Origin: Tenrec ecaudatus
Taxonomy: Eukaryota > Chordata > Mammalia > Afrosoricida > Tenrecidae
Direction: 5' to 3'
Length of the DNA stretch: 64,000 nt
Assembly (NCBI RefSeq): GCF_050624435.1
Contig: NC_134538.1
Location: 114,712,437 to 114,776,436, forward strand
Shown here: in pieces, positions 37,540-49,959 of the stretch
Layout of the letters: each line of letters starts with the position of its first letter
Position numbering within the stretch: position 1 is the stretch's first letter
The notes under the pieces: generated by a model
Told to the model about the DNA's origin: nothing
Databases searched by the model: none
Seen by the model: only the letters and a program-made list of their open reading frames with translations
Translations under genes and position numbers: made by a program

Positions 37540-38275
37540 TGACTTCTTTCCTCCCAGGACCAGGAGCTGCTGGTCAACAGAGCCAACCTCTTTGAGGCCC
37601 ACAGATGACATTTCAGGTTCCTAGAAGACCCCTTATGGGATCCCCTTCACCACAGTGGTCATCCCTGCAGGTCCTCATGCTAAATTGGGAGTGAGATGGA
37701 TTCTGCGGGACTCCTTCTGAAAAGGCCAGGAGTAGCCAAAGGGAGGAGGTGGGGGCAGAGGGAATTTCAGCTATTGCTCCCCTAGACTCCAGCACCCTGG
37801 AAGGACCAAGTCCCTCAGCTTGGAGGATACTGGTGTAATCTGAACCCTGGGAACCCCCAGCAGAGGCTGGGTAAGCTCACCTCCACAGTGGCCTGCAGCT
37901 GTATGCCCCCCTCCTTGTAATCCTGACTCCTAGTCACATTCTAGGACCAGCAGCGGGATCCTCCCTGGCCTGCTGGGCGGCAACAGGCAGCGGGGGCTGT
38001 GGAAGGATTGACTGATGGGCAGCAAGTGTAAAGATTGTCTTCAACTGCAGCCACCCGGGTTCGTGCAGCCCGGGACTGCCAATGGTGCCTCTAGTCCAGA
38101 TGCCAGGCCTCGGGTCTGCACAAGTGCCGGCTCCATGGACAGGTCAGAGCACGGTCGGGGGGGCTGGGCTCCAGGGTACTCCTCCTTCTTGTGGGATAAT
38201 GCTGATTTTGCCTAATAACCTGGTCTTTGAAACCGAACCATATTGATAAGGAAGGAGTGGGCCGGGCGGCTTCTA
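37540..38275. other. GC-rich patch of unknown origin
   Basis: A segment of about 740 bp visibly richer in G and C than its surroundings, with blocks such as CCAGCAGAGGCTGGG, GCCACCCGGGTTCGTGCAGCCCGGG and GGGCCGGGCGGC. No long open frame or recognised repeat. It may be an ERV or LTR piece or a decayed retrocopy. Confidence 0.35.
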
Positions 38276-38389
38276 ATACTTGTGAAAAAAATTCCACTAT
38301 CTTTAATTTTCTATGAACCTTTTGAAGTTTATACACATTTCAAAATATATGTATATATTTCAAAACATCCCACAAGTCTTGTCATTCGG

Positions 38390-38565
38390 TAGATTTTGAG
38401 CACAGAAACTCAATAGAACATAGGAACACTGCTCCACGAGGGTTTAAAGGTTGTAATTTTCGTCTGTATGGAAGCAGAGGGCCACATCTTTGTCCCTTAG
38501 AACAATTAGAAATACTGACCCTTCAGCTAGGTGCTGAATGCTTAATCAGTACGCCACTGTCTCTC

Positions 38566-38570
<5 letters not shown>
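38390..38570 (-). mobile_element. AfroSINE, reverse orientation
   Basis: TTTAAAGGTTGTAATTTTCGTCTGTATGGAAGCAGAGGGCCACATC and CTGACCCTTCAGCTAGGTGCTGAATGC match the complement of the SINE body and head. Confidence 0.75.

Positions 38571-38577
<7 letters not shown>

Positions 38578-38614
<37 letters not shown>
38578..38614. repeat. (CA)n microsatellite
   Basis: About 18 CA units directly after the AfroSINE. Confidence 0.95.
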
Positions 38615-38616
<2 letters not shown>

Positions 38617-38639
38617 AAGTAGAAAATTATTGCGACTAG

Positions 38640-39290
38640 GGTTCCAGTTCTAATAGACCCAGGTTTATTTCAATCAAGACATGTTCAAACATGTTTCTGC
38701 AGCCACAGGATGGTTGCAGACAAATTCTCACATTAATGCTCCCATTGAATCTCATTGTGGTGCCTTCAAAACAGGTCCAATAGAAATACTGCCTTCTGAG
38801 GAGATTTGCCGGGCAAAGTCTTTTTATGTTTCCCAAGGAGTAATCTTGACAGATTTTCTCAAAGGACACAGAATGGCCATGGCCACTTATTATGGAAAAA
38901 CGTCGAGCAAACTGAAACTACATTGGTGAGCAAAGGGTCAAGATAGTTGTGCTCCAGAATTGTTTTCCATCCAGACAGCACACCTGCTCATTCGCTGACT
39001 GTAGCAAGGATTATTGTATCTGAACTTTGCGGAGAAACTACACCCCATCCAATCTACAGCCCCAATCTTGCTCCCTCAGACCCGCCTCCCAATTCAAAGT
39101 GTATTGAAAAGGAGTATGATTTAGTCCTTCAGGACGCCACCAGCGCAGTTTCGACGTGGTGTAAATTAAAGCGGGCCGCATTCTTCAGGAAAGAATATAG
39201 AGATGGAAACAGCACCTTCAAAAGTCCATGGACCCAGGGAGACTATGTGGAGAAGCAATAACTTCATGCTTTTGTTTTGATTTTGATATT
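38640..39290 (+). pseudogene. mariner transposase relic
   Basis: Decayed Tc1/mariner transposase. In the frame starting 38947, HPDSTPAHS carries the second catalytic D (38974-38976) and YSPNLAPSD the third D (39079-39081), with 34 residues between them, the D,D34D spacing of mariner. The C-terminal end reads GDYVEKQ. Upstream, in another frame near 38830-38900, SQGVILTDFLKGH and TYYGK match the family's middle. A frame change and stops separate the halves, and the first catalytic D is not identified, so it is dead. Terminal inverted repeats were not located. Confidence 0.8.
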
Positions 39291-39454
39291 TTGGTTTATC
39301 AAAGATTTCTATGAATTTTCAGCAATACATTTTGACCTAGCTTCATTTGTTTGTACATATAGGAAGAGGCTTCAAAAAGTTCAAGGAAAACTTTCTGTAT
39401 CTTTGAACTTTTGAAGCTTATATTCATATATACAAATACATATATTTTATATCT
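39291..39454. other. intronic spacer
   Basis: AT-rich, possibly the 3' flank of the mariner copy. It includes AGGCTTCAAAAAGTTCAAGG (39366) echoed by the near-complement CTTTGAACTTTTGAAGC (39402), a short inverted repeat. Confidence 0.4.
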
Positions 39455-39455
39455 G

Positions 39456-39500
<45 letters not shown>

Positions 39501-39501
39501 A
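39455..39501. repeat. (CTAT)n microsatellite
   Basis: About 11 tetranucleotide units. Confidence 0.95.
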
Positions 39502-39607
39502 GAGGAATTGTTCAAGCCTTAGTAATAAAACACCAACTCATAAAAGAAATATGACATCCAGTCTCATCATAATTTCTTATCATTTTTTATAATTGATTGT
39601 TGTTAGG

Positions 39608-39840
39608 GGCTAATTCATTATTTCCACCTCATGGATAACCTAGGTACGACAGAACAAAACACTGCCCAGTCCTAGCCATTCTCAAATTGTTCTTATATTA
39701 GAGCTCATGGGTGTCAGTCTATCTTGTGGAGGCTCTCCTTTTACACTGGCCCTTTGCTTTACCAAGCATGACGTCCTTTTCCAGGGACTGGCCTTTCCTC
39801 ATGACACAGTCAAAGTACTGGGGAAGAAGTCTATCAATAG
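39608..39840 (-). mobile_element. BovB-like RTE LINE, 3' part
   Basis: Starts with a degenerate copy of the tail that AfroSINE shares with RTE LINEs (CACCTCATGGATAACCTAGG). It continues antisense to RTE ORF2 and non-coding sequence (TTTACCAAGCATGACGTCC, CCAGGGACTGGCC). It is broken at about 39840 by the repeat that follows and resumes at about 40369. Confidence 0.75.
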
Positions 39841-40368
39841 GTATTAGTCGGCTTTGACTAGAGAAGCAAAGCTCAGGACACTCATACGTGTATAAGAAAT
39901 AATTTCATATAAAAGAGCAATTGTATATTGAGAAAACATTCCTGCCCAGTCCAGATCAAGTCCATAAGTCTGATATTAGTCCATACGTCCAATACCGGTC
40001 TGTAAAGACCTCTTCAGACTCACACAACACATGCAATGACACCGAATGCAAGAAGATCACAGTCCAGTGGGTGGAAGGTCTTGCGGATCCAGTGGCTGTG
40101 GTAGAAGCATCTCAGTGCTGGGGTAGGTCGCCACCTGGCTCCTCCAGCTTCAGGACTCTGGCTCCATTAGGGTAGCTTCATCTGGCTCGTCATCAGGAAT
40201 GTGAAGCAGAGAGAGTATGTGTCCCACCTCTAAGGAGGAAGACAGGAGTTCGCAGAATCCTATGGAGAAGGTCATGCCCAGACAGAGGCATGGTTGGCTA
40301 TGACCTGATTAACAGGTTAGACTATACCCCTTTGCTCAAGTTGAGAGGAAATTATGTAATTTCCACAC
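39841..40368. mobile_element. unclassified repeat R, copy 1, inserted in RTE LINE
   Basis: About 530 bp shared with 55638-56205: 'tgactagagaa', ACTCATACGTGTATAAG, GTCCAATACCGG, CCTCTTCAGACTCAC, CCGAATGCAAGAAGATCACAG and CCACCTCTAAGGAGGAA, all in the same order. RTE sequence continues on both sides. No coding capacity. I cannot name the family; DNA-transposon relic, LTR or LINE 5' part are open. Confidence 0.7.
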
Positions 40369-40930
40369 TGTCCTTGTCTCTAAGAAGTATTCTAGCTCTA
40401 CTTCTTCCAAGACCGATTTATTTGTTCTTTTGGCAGTCCGTGGTAATTTCAATGTTCTTTACCAGTACCATATTTACAGGAAATGGATTCTTCTTTATTC
40501 AGTGTCCAACCTTCACATGCATATGACGCTATTGAAAATACCATGGCTTAGGTGCACCTTAGTCCCCAAAGAAATGTCCTTGCATTTCAATACTTTCAAG
40601 AGGCCTTATGAAGCAGATTTACCCAATGCAATGCATCCTTTGATCTTTTCACTGCTGCTTCCATGAGCACGGTTGTGAATCTAAGCAAGGCGAGATCCTT
40701 GACAGCTTCAATCTTTTCTCCTTTTACCTACTGCTCCTGGTTGTGAGGACTTAGGTTTTCTTCACATTGAGTTGTAATCCATATTGAAGGCTACATTCTT
40801 TGATCTTCATCAGCAAGTGCTTCAAGTCCTCCTCACGTACAGCATATCATCTTACAGATGTCCATCTGCATGTCACAGGTTGTTAATACACCTTTCTCTC
40901 CTCCCGACGCTGCATTCTTCACCATACAAT
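40369..40930 (-). pseudogene. BovB-like RTE LINE reverse transcriptase fragment
   Basis: Antisense strand carries decayed RTE ORF2. From 40831 down to 40754 the minus strand reads EDLKHLLMKIKECSLQYGL then QLNVKKT, a block characteristic of the BovB reverse transcriptase just after its YADD motif. The YADD area itself (about 40840-40885) is corrupted, and a stop follows at 40751-40753. Further down, complements of CATGCATATGACGC and ATTGAAAATACCATGGCTTAGG match the same LINE. RTE elements supply the machinery for AfroSINE. This copy is dead. Confidence 0.85.
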
Positions 40931-43184
40931 CCAGTTTGGAGAAAAGCTAATTAATAACATAAATGGATGCGTGGAATGTTTCATGTGTTGAAATTTTAAA
41001 AGTATGATACATTTTTGTAATTTGTTTAAAATTATCATAATTAAACACATGGAAAGTCAATAAATTATATCAGAAACCAGTAAGCTGGGTGATAAACATC
41101 AGTATATTTTTAAATAATAACAAATCTGGATTCTACCAAAGCTGGGTAAAAAATGTATAGTTTTTAGTTGAATTGGGAAATGATGGTAAGCAGAAAGTAA
41201 AATATTGTCGATAAATAGAACTTATATTTGGTCCTTGTGATAAAATTTAAAAGGGCTATAAATCCAGGGAGTCTTATCAGAGTGATTCATTAAACCTGCA
41301 CTTCCAGGTTTCCTTTGCTTTGAGAAATATGGCATGGAAAACAATGTTGACCAAACCATACAATAACTTAATTTGTTGCCGCAATCATACACATATCTTT
41401 AGATAAAATTTAATATCACCCATTTGAGTCATCCGCAAACTAAATGAAGCTTTGTTCTATTGAATGTATCCATTGGACTCTTTAGTCTGTAAAACTACTT
41501 AAGTGAGCCATGTATGCTCGGCCACACTGTCATGTCTTCAAGGGCACGTCTGCATTATGATTCATCTTCATAATCTTGATGGTTAGCAGGTTCACTCCCT
41601 GTTGACTGATTTAATGCCTCATTTGACACAATTGGTTTTTAAAGCCTCAAATAGCTGGTATTGGCACCAAAATAATGCCAAATTATACTAAATGAAGTCA
41701 CTGTAAGTAAAGTGTGCGTTCTAAGAGGGAGTAAATGGAATGCCAACTTCTAGCATACACATTCCGGAGAGCACCGAAGATGTGAGGGCAATGGTGTTCC
41801 CCACAAACAATGCCACCTTCTGAGGGAGCCCATCCTCAGACTGAGCGTAGAAAGTATCATGGCCATATATGTTTGATTGCAGGGAAGAGAGATCAGGTAA
41901 CAAAACATACAAGACTCTTGGTACCACCTTGAAGAGTTTGCTTAATTCAAATGAAAGAATAACTCTATTAATCATACCATTCTCTTAGCATGTTTCATGG
42001 AACACAGCCCGGACAGAGGCTATTTTGAAAACTAAGCACTGACTGACCATGAAGAAAAACGTTTCAATCTTAATCTTGTTTTTATCTAAATATTTAAATT
42101 GGTCCTACCAACCAAAGTTGAAAGTATAAAGTAATTTTTAATACCAGTATTTTAATTCAGATTAAAGGAAGGATATATATTAGATATTTAATAATATATA
42201 TTTCTATAAGTATTCATACACACACTTTGGGATTGAACCTAAATTGTACATATTTTTCCTTTTGGCGATTTGCTGAATTGAGCATTTTGCAACTCTGTGA
42301 GTTGTCTCCCCTCGCCCCCTCAGCAGGATCATTGCACTTCAAAACCAGCCTCATTCCGACCACTCCATCCAGAGGGACTCACTTTCTCAGGGTCACAGAG
42401 GAGACTGGCAATAACCACCAGAAGGTTTGCTGAAGTGGAAATAGGCAAAGATATATGTGGAGTTGTTTGTTTAAAATCCGAATCTCATGTATTTCAGGGC
42501 CTAGGTGAGAATAATACACAAATAACACTTATGGATCTATTGATATTTAAAATATAACCTAATTTGAAATGCTTTGTTTTGTATTCGTGAACAAATATGT
42601 TTGTATCAGCACGAGCCAGGAAAGCACATCATCAGGAAGGACAGTACGGCAGTGACAGCAGAACTATATGTTTTTAAATAAGTGTCAACCTTTTTAAATT
42701 TTTACATTCAATTTTGAAATTTGTACAGCATGAACTCTGCTCTCCTGAAATCATCTTTATGAATGAGTTTAAATAAATCTCGATTTCCATGAGGTGTACA
42801 TACTTATATTGCTATCACTAGTAAGTCTGTCTGCCTTATTTCCCATGTGTATGACATACTTACGCACACATTGGCCATGTTCCCTACACACAGAAAAATA
42901 TGTCTTTTGGGCTTACTATTACATATATTTGAGATGCTAATTAAAAACACAAAACATCAGTAAGTAAGAAGGATATTTCACTATAGCTTTAGTGGCTTAC
43001 CATATGACCTAATAGATTCTAGATGAATCCTTTAATACAGACGGACTTTGGAGACAGGTAGTATCACATCATGTAAAACTACAAGGGGCTTTAAAGAGGG
43101 CAAAGAGACTTGAGCAGTGAAACATTAGAGGAATGTAGTAAGGAAAGAAAATTAGGGAGGAATGGTAATCACCGCTATTGTAAG
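40931..43184. other. intronic, no feature recognised
   Basis: AT-rich single-copy-looking sequence. No repeat family or exon recognised. Confidence 0.4.
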
Positions 43185-43431
43185 TGGATTTTTTTCTTTT
43201 AAGGATAACTATCATCCCCACCCCCACCCAATCTTGTGACTCTGGGGCTCAGCTCAAGGGGAGTCCCTCTGGGACATGGGGTTGCAGTGAATGGAATGGT
43301 GTGACCCTTGGCTGGGCATGTCCACACAGTAGGGGATGCTGGGTCCCTCTAGGGTTTCCTGTATGGGCTCCAATAAATTTCTTCCCTTTTGCTTAAAATA
43401 ATAATAAATAATAATAAATAATAATAATAAT
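43185..43431 (+). repeat. retroposed 3' end or LTR end with (AAT)n tail
   Basis: A GC-richer stretch ends GGGCTCCAATAAATTTC, then 17 nt later an A-rich (AATAAT)n run (43394-43431). A polyadenylation signal followed by an A-rich tract fits a retroposed transcript end or an LTR poly(A) region. Family unknown. Confidence 0.45.
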
Positions 43432-43929
43432 AGCTCCCATTTAAAAACTAATGGTATTAATTTAACAACTACATCTGTATAATGATATAGCGACATAATC
43501 TTTACTTGAATTCCATTATAACATGGAATCGAATCGTTTAATGCTGTGGCATGTATGTAAGGTGGGATCCTGGTTTAGTTTGTAGTTGTGTAGGGTTGAT
43601 TGAAGAGGATCAGAGTGATAAGTGGCACAAACGTGTAAAATCTTTTTCATGGTGGACACTTGAGATAATCCATCTTGCCTTCGGAATTTGACGATAAAAT
43701 ACATGCGTTGGGCTTACTTCTAGCTAAATATAAGAGAAAGGGTGGTTGAGTTTGTATAACCAGTATGTAAAATGCTGTTTTAATAGATCCTTGAGATTAT
43801 GAAATTCTGTGTTCTGGTTTATACTAGCAGTTTCTACTTCTACCTCTTCTTTATTTTAATTCCTTGAACCAATTCACTAACAATTCCTATTTCATGGATC
43901 CTTTTTTTCTTTCTTTCTTAATTTAATAT
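43432..43929. other. intronic, no feature recognised
   Basis: Unassigned sequence. Confidence 0.4.
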
Positions 43930-44115
43930 TTATTGGGCTGCTAACCCCAACGTCAGCAGTTCAAAACTACCAGCAGATCCTCAGGAGAGAGGAGGCTTTC
44001 TACTCCTGTAAAGATTTACAGTTTGGGAAAGCCATAGGGGCAGTTCTACCCTGTCCTTTTGGGTCCCTCTGGGTCAGAATTGACTTGATGGTACTACGTT
44101 TTTTGTTTGTTTTGC
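43930..44115 (+). mobile_element. AfroSINE
   Basis: TTGGGCTGCTAACCCCAACGTCAGCAGTTC head region, GGCTTTCTACTCCTGTAAAGATTTACAG body, CAGAATTGACTTGATGGTAC tail. The first 15 or so bases of the head are missing. Confidence 0.88.
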
Positions 44116-44684
44116 GTTTGTGGTCTCAATTGGACTTGAGGATTAAATGTGTCTTCTTAAATGTATTTCCCTGTTATAGACCTTATAATTCTAAATAGAA
44201 AGTCATGATATGATGTTTTATTGCATTTTCAGTAAAGGTTTGCACAACAGTTAAGATTCATATTCAAACTTCTACACAAAATTGTTTAGTGACCTTGTAT
44301 ATATTCTCTACACTAATATTTCTGCTCAGCTTATTCTTTTTCATTTACTTAGTTTTCCTGTCCTCTTACAATCTTATCTCTGTTTCAAAGTCATTGTCAA
44401 CTGCTAGAGATGGTTTTTTAAAGGAATAGAGAGCACTCCTTGGTGATAGTCTTTACCTTGTGAGCTCCGGTGTTACTGAGCTAACAGGTGACCCCAGGGG
44501 CTCATTTGGTTCTGGATCTAGAGCACTCCCGGGTACTCAGCGGAGGGAGTTCTCCAGTCTCAGCCAGTCCAGTAGATCTTTCTCTCTCTTTTGTGCTGTT
44601 GTTTTATTTTTTATTTTAAGTAATAGAGTTTCTGAACCTCATTGTTTTCTCATTCAAGTGAAAACAAAATAACACAAAAAACCT
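44116..44684. other. intronic, no feature recognised
   Basis: Unassigned sequence. Confidence 0.4.
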
Positions 44685-44770
44685 GAAAACTCACTACCCT
44701 CAAGTTAATGTCAGCTCATAATGACCCTATAGGACAGGGTTGAACTGCCCATATTGGGTTTTGAATTCAG
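44685..44770 (-). mobile_element. AfroSINE 3' end, reverse orientation
   Basis: AGTTAATGTCAGCTCATAATGACCC and TAGGACAGGGTTGAACTGCCC are the complement of the SINE tail. Confidence 0.8.
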
Positions 44771-44911
44771 TATAAAATGTGACCTACCTAGTTTATTATG
44801 AAGATTTATAAACATGTATTATTGGAATCATTAATGTAAGAAATATCATTTAAACATACAGAACAGTTTAGAGCTTTTAAAAAAGAGGTACATTTTAAAA
44901 AATTACTATAT

Positions 44912-45955
44912 ATTTTATTATTAAATACCTTTGGGGGGAGTTCTTACATCTCATCACAATCCATACATGCATCCATTGTGTCAAGTGCATTTGTACATAT
45001 ATTGCCATCACCATTTTCAAAGCATTTTATTTCTATTTGAGCCCTGGAGATCAGCTCATTTCCCCCCTCTTTCCCTTCCCCACCCTTCTTCTCTCTTGAA
45101 CCCTTGATAAATTATAGATTATTATTTTCTTATCTTACATTGTCCTCTGTCACCCTTCACTTACTTTTCTATTGTTCGTACCCCTAGGAAGTGGTTATAT
45201 GTTATCCTTGTGATTGATTCTCTCTTTCTCCCCTCACCTACCCCTAATCCTCCTGGTATCTGTACTCTCAATGTTGGTCCGGAGGGGTTTATCTATCCTG
45301 GATTCCCTGTGTTGTGGGCTCTTATCTGTAGCAGTGTGTGTGTTCTGGTCTAGTCCAATCTGTGAGGTAGAATTGAGGTCATGGCAGTGCGGGCAGTGGG
45401 GAAGCATTAAAGAACTAGAGGAAAGTTGTATGTTTCATTGGTGCTACACTGCATACTGACTGCTCATCTCTCCCTTGTGACCCTTCTATAAGGGGATGTC
45501 CAACTGTCTACAAATGGGCTTTAGGTCTCCACTCCCGCCCCCCAGCCCCCATCCCCATTCACATTGGATATGATTTTGTTCTGGGTCTTAGGTGCCTGAT
45601 ACCTTATCCCATCAACACCTCATGATCACACAGACTGGTGTGCTTCTTCCATGTGGGCTTTATTGCTTCTCAGCTAGATGGCTGCTTGTTTACCTTCAAG
45701 CCTTTAAGAACCCAGATGCTATATCTTTTGATAGCAGGGCACCATCAGCATTCTTCATCACATGTGCTTATGCACCCATTTTGTCTTCAGTGATGTGTCG
45801 GGAAGGTGAGCATCACAGAATGCCGGATGATTAGAACAAAGTGTTCTTGTGTTGAGGCCCAATATCCATTCACTTATCTTAATACTTAACATATAGGTAT
45901 AAGTACATAGATCTATTTCCCTATCATTATACATAAATATATTTGTGTAAAGTTA
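44912..45955 (-). mobile_element. LINE 3' end (family A), long, reverse orientation
   Basis: More than 1 kb, colinear with the copies at 1 and 52200: CATCTCATCACAATCC, GTAGAATTGAGGTCATGG, GGGGATGTCCAACTG, GCTTCTCAGCTAGATGG. More diverged in the tail than the 20083 copy, so probably an older subfamily shared with 52200. Confidence 0.8.
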
Positions 45956-46089
45956 CATTTTTAACAGAGGTTATCAGATTAAAACTTGCCTGTAAATGGT
46001 GAGGAAATGGCAGGGGGCCACATCTGGCTTCAGCAGGGAGAGGGAGAAGCCACCTCCACAATAGCTCCACATCTGGGAGTGGGGAGGGG

Positions 46090-46090
<1 letters not shown>

Positions 46091-46138
<48 letters not shown>
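46091..46138. repeat. (CA)24 microsatellite between short direct repeats
   Basis: Pure CA run. AATAGCTCCACATC occurs on both sides (46060-46073 and 46140-46153). Confidence 0.95.
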
Positions 46139-46142
<4 letters not shown>

Positions 46143-46153
46143 AGCTCCACATC

Positions 46154-49100
46154 AATTGCCACAAGGTAGGAATCCACCTTCTATTCTTCTTTCACCCTGA
46201 TTTGCATGCAGTACTGTTTCCAGAAATGAGTCCACCCCATGTGAAAGTACAGACAAACTGGACATCGTTATCATTTGGTGTGCATTTCACCAACTGCAGT
46301 GCCATTTAAGATTGGGATATCTGCTGGGGAAAAATGTACTTCCCGTGAAAATGTTCTAAGGTTTAGGACAGAGCCTTCCTTTTGCACCTCTGGCCAGGAA
46401 TCACACGCATATTTTACACCAGGACTCTCACAGCTTGAGCAAAACCAATCCTCAAGGGTAACCATATTTGTTTGTTTGTTTTACTTGGCTAGCTGGCAGA
46501 TGAATTTATTCATTTTTCTCTGAGGCTGGGCTGCAGGGGTTTACTCCTCGGCATTTGAGTCTAACTCGATGAAATTGGAAGCTGAAGCACAGCCACTCCC
46601 TCTAAGGCCCAAGTTCCCTATTAGACTTTCGCCCATTGGCCTGGAGCCATGGAGTTTCTTTCTTTCTGTGTGTTCTTTAAGTTCAATAGCGTTTCAGACT
46701 GCCTTTGCTTCCTGAGATGCCCATTCAGAAGAGGATTAGGGTTCCCTTCGCATACTCCTTAGGAGAGCAGACATCCCTGTCAGCATGCAAACTCCTGATC
46801 CAGACAGTTCCTCCAGAAGATCTCTAACGTAGCAACACAATGAGACCAAGTGATTGAAAAATAGTTTCTTTCTAGCAACCATGAAATCACTTAGCGAGGC
46901 AGGGTTAGTGTCTGTTTAATCCACTCAGACCTAAATGAGTCCATATATGATTGACTTCTCACTTTAATTCTCAACTTGGGGAAAACATGCGCTTTAATAC
47001 AGGGTTTCTGCTCAGAATATACACACCACCATGCTACTTTTGGAAGAATTTGTCTGGAGAAGACAGCATATACAAAAGTAACACTGATTTACTCCTTTGA
47101 ATTAACTCTACCTAGACGGCACTGCTCTCCGGAGTTATTTCTTAACACAGAGCGTAGCCTCCAGTGCTGAACTGCGCCACATGTACTACAGGCCACCTTC
47201 ACGCAACTGGATGTGTCTGTGTCCTTCTACACAAGTGAGATTTATCGATTGAGATAATGTCTAAATGTTTCTAGTGTTACCCATATAGACCACCTCCTCT
47301 AGTGCCCTTTACGAATCCCACAATAATAAAATTTTACAAAAGCAGAGTATGTGAAATGTAAACACATATTCCAGTAACGCACATATATTTGATCATATAC
47401 ATTATTCATATTTAAGTTTATTGAATCGTAAGCAGTGCTGTATTTAGGGCATTCAAGTTTCTACCTATTGACATATTGATGAATATTATCTTCATGTCGA
47501 TGCAGGCAAACGTTTCACAAGGAAAAGGGGAATATAAGCCTCCTCCAGAAGGCATCGCATGGGCTCTAGAACATTCTAGTCGTGAGCATTCGGAGATCAC
47601 TGGACTTTTTAGCCTTAGGTGTCTCTTACCTGATGGAGGAGCTCTGTCTTCCAAAGGGCTACCGAGCTAATGAGATGCACATACGTGCCGCATGACAAGC
47701 CAAAGTCTGGCTACTGTCTGGTGGCTGGCAGCAGATGCCAGTGGCTCAGCTGCATACATTCTTGTTTTGGAAGGGCAGAGGGCAATGGGGGGCTTATGAC
47801 GAAGACTTCTTCAGGAAATGAAAACGGCATTTTTTGTGAGAAAGAGGACAGAGAATTTGTGAGGATGGATTCTCCTCCCCACCTCCCCGTCACAACAAAG
47901 TACTTGCTCATTCATTAAGGGTAGCTAAGGCCGTCCTGTAAGTATTTCACTGAGAAACCTTACCTCCGTCCTACTATAGCCTCTTCAAGCTTCCTTTTGT
48001 TCCCTGGACTCAAAGACCATTAAAAAGAACATGATTTTAATCCCTTGAGCATTCCTAAACTGCTCTTCTCAAAACGTGGTGTAAACCCAGGAGCACAGAA
48101 GCTTGGGAGTAATATTTAGAGAAGGGAGATGCATAGTTAGTGCATGGTACTAGAAAATATTCAATAATGTCAGTTCCTTGAGGCAGGTTAATATTTTCTC
48201 AGGTCATTTGTTAAATTGTTTTATCGCCTACTAGCAAATATGTATCCTGGATTGTGGATAATCTACCATAAATTCTATAAAAGGCTGGTGCTGATAGAAA
48301 AAGTATATATATTCATATCTGAATTTTAAATGTCAGGTATGGAAGAATAATAAGACATTGATAGAAAACGTTCAGAATTATTGGAACCTTCAGTTTCATG
48401 TTTTATAATTTATATGAATTCATTTTTATTTCAATATTTATATACTGAGGGGGCTTCGTAAGTGGTTCAAGTACATAACTGATGAGAACGCTACTTTGTG
48501 GCGTATTAGACCTCCCCATCCTACATAGGAAAAGCTAAATGCCGTGACTGGGACCCCGCTCCCGGGCAGCGAGTGAGGTTGCTGAAAGCCAGATGAAAGA
48601 AGACCTGATTCTTAGGTCCTCTGGCCCCAAACCCTTAGTGACCCGAGCTGAACAAGAAAGCACCTGTTTCGTAAGGAAAGCTTGACTACATCTCACAGAC
48701 TATAAATTCCAATTGTGTTTTCAACATGCACCAAAGTAAGCCATTTAAAGTTTGGTAAAATGACCAGGAAATGACTAGTTTTATTTGCTCCTGTACTTAA
48801 AGCATATCCTCTCGAAATGCGTCATGGTTACCTTGAATATTGTTCTGTAATGACTTGGTCCATGAAGACACACATCCTTGAGGACAACTTAAGGACTATT
48901 GAATCCACATAGGAGTTAGCACACTGTTCCTATTTAATGTGTCCCCGAGCCTGAACGAAACATTGTAGATAAAATGTCTGTGCCTTTCTGAGAAGTTCTA
49001 TGAACCACCTGTGGTTACAAATAACCCATTTCCAGGAAAAAGGATATTCAGTCACTCAAGAAAATAAACTTGCAGACTGCAGCTAGTAGATAGAATGAAG

Positions 49101-49959
49101 AGCACGTTGAGAGCAAATTAAAGGGGCCTCTGTCTAGAAGACACTTGGAAGTCAGACTGCGAAATCTAGACGCTGCTGGAAAGGGAGGCGACTCTCACTG
49201 CCGTCGGATGGTAAAGGATTTTTTTTGGAAGAAAAAGTATTTTGGAAATCATTTTAAGTACCAGCATGAATACATTTCTGAGGTACTCTAGACAAAGATG
49301 AATTTTATTTCATTGTGGCTTTAGCCATATTACAATGCTCATAAACTATTTTACCTTATGCCAGACATGTGGAAGTAATCAGGATATGTAAATGATATGT
49401 GAAGGTGAGGTATAGTTTTAGCTTAAAAACTTAGGCTGTCTGTGGTTGTAAATTATAGCCACATCACAAAGAGAAACTTGCCTGTTAGAAGTCACAGAAA
49501 TGTAAAAATAATCAGCGACGAATTTCAAAAACTTTCTTAGTAAAGACCAATGCATATGAAATAGAGTGCTACATTGTGTTCTTACATTTTTTCTAAGGAC
49601 ACAGTATTTGAAGGCAAATATTTTCCCCCTTAAGTAATTGTTTGAATGTAAGTAGCTGTAGTTACACAATCTTGCACCACTTTAAGGCTGAAAACCATTT
49701 TTGCTAAGACTGAACACAGCTCTCCTTTATTAAAATAATGATTTTGTCCTTTAGCATGTAAAATTGTTTTACCAATAATAAGCTGGTTCTGCTTATAGAT
49801 TTGTTTCATGCATTTCATATGTTTGGAAAACATAAAACTGAATAAAATCTTCTTGAAAAGGAAATAGGTACAATAAAAAATAAATGTTTACCTTTCTTGA
49901 AATTCAAAAAATGCAAAGCTTAGCCTCAAAATATTGGTGTCATACCTTTTTACCAGGGA
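46154..49959. other. intronic, repeat-poor
   Basis: About 3.8 kb without a recognised interspersed repeat. A block near 48450-48560 (GGGGGCTTCGTAAGTGG) might be a very old SINE. No exon found. Confidence 0.4.
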
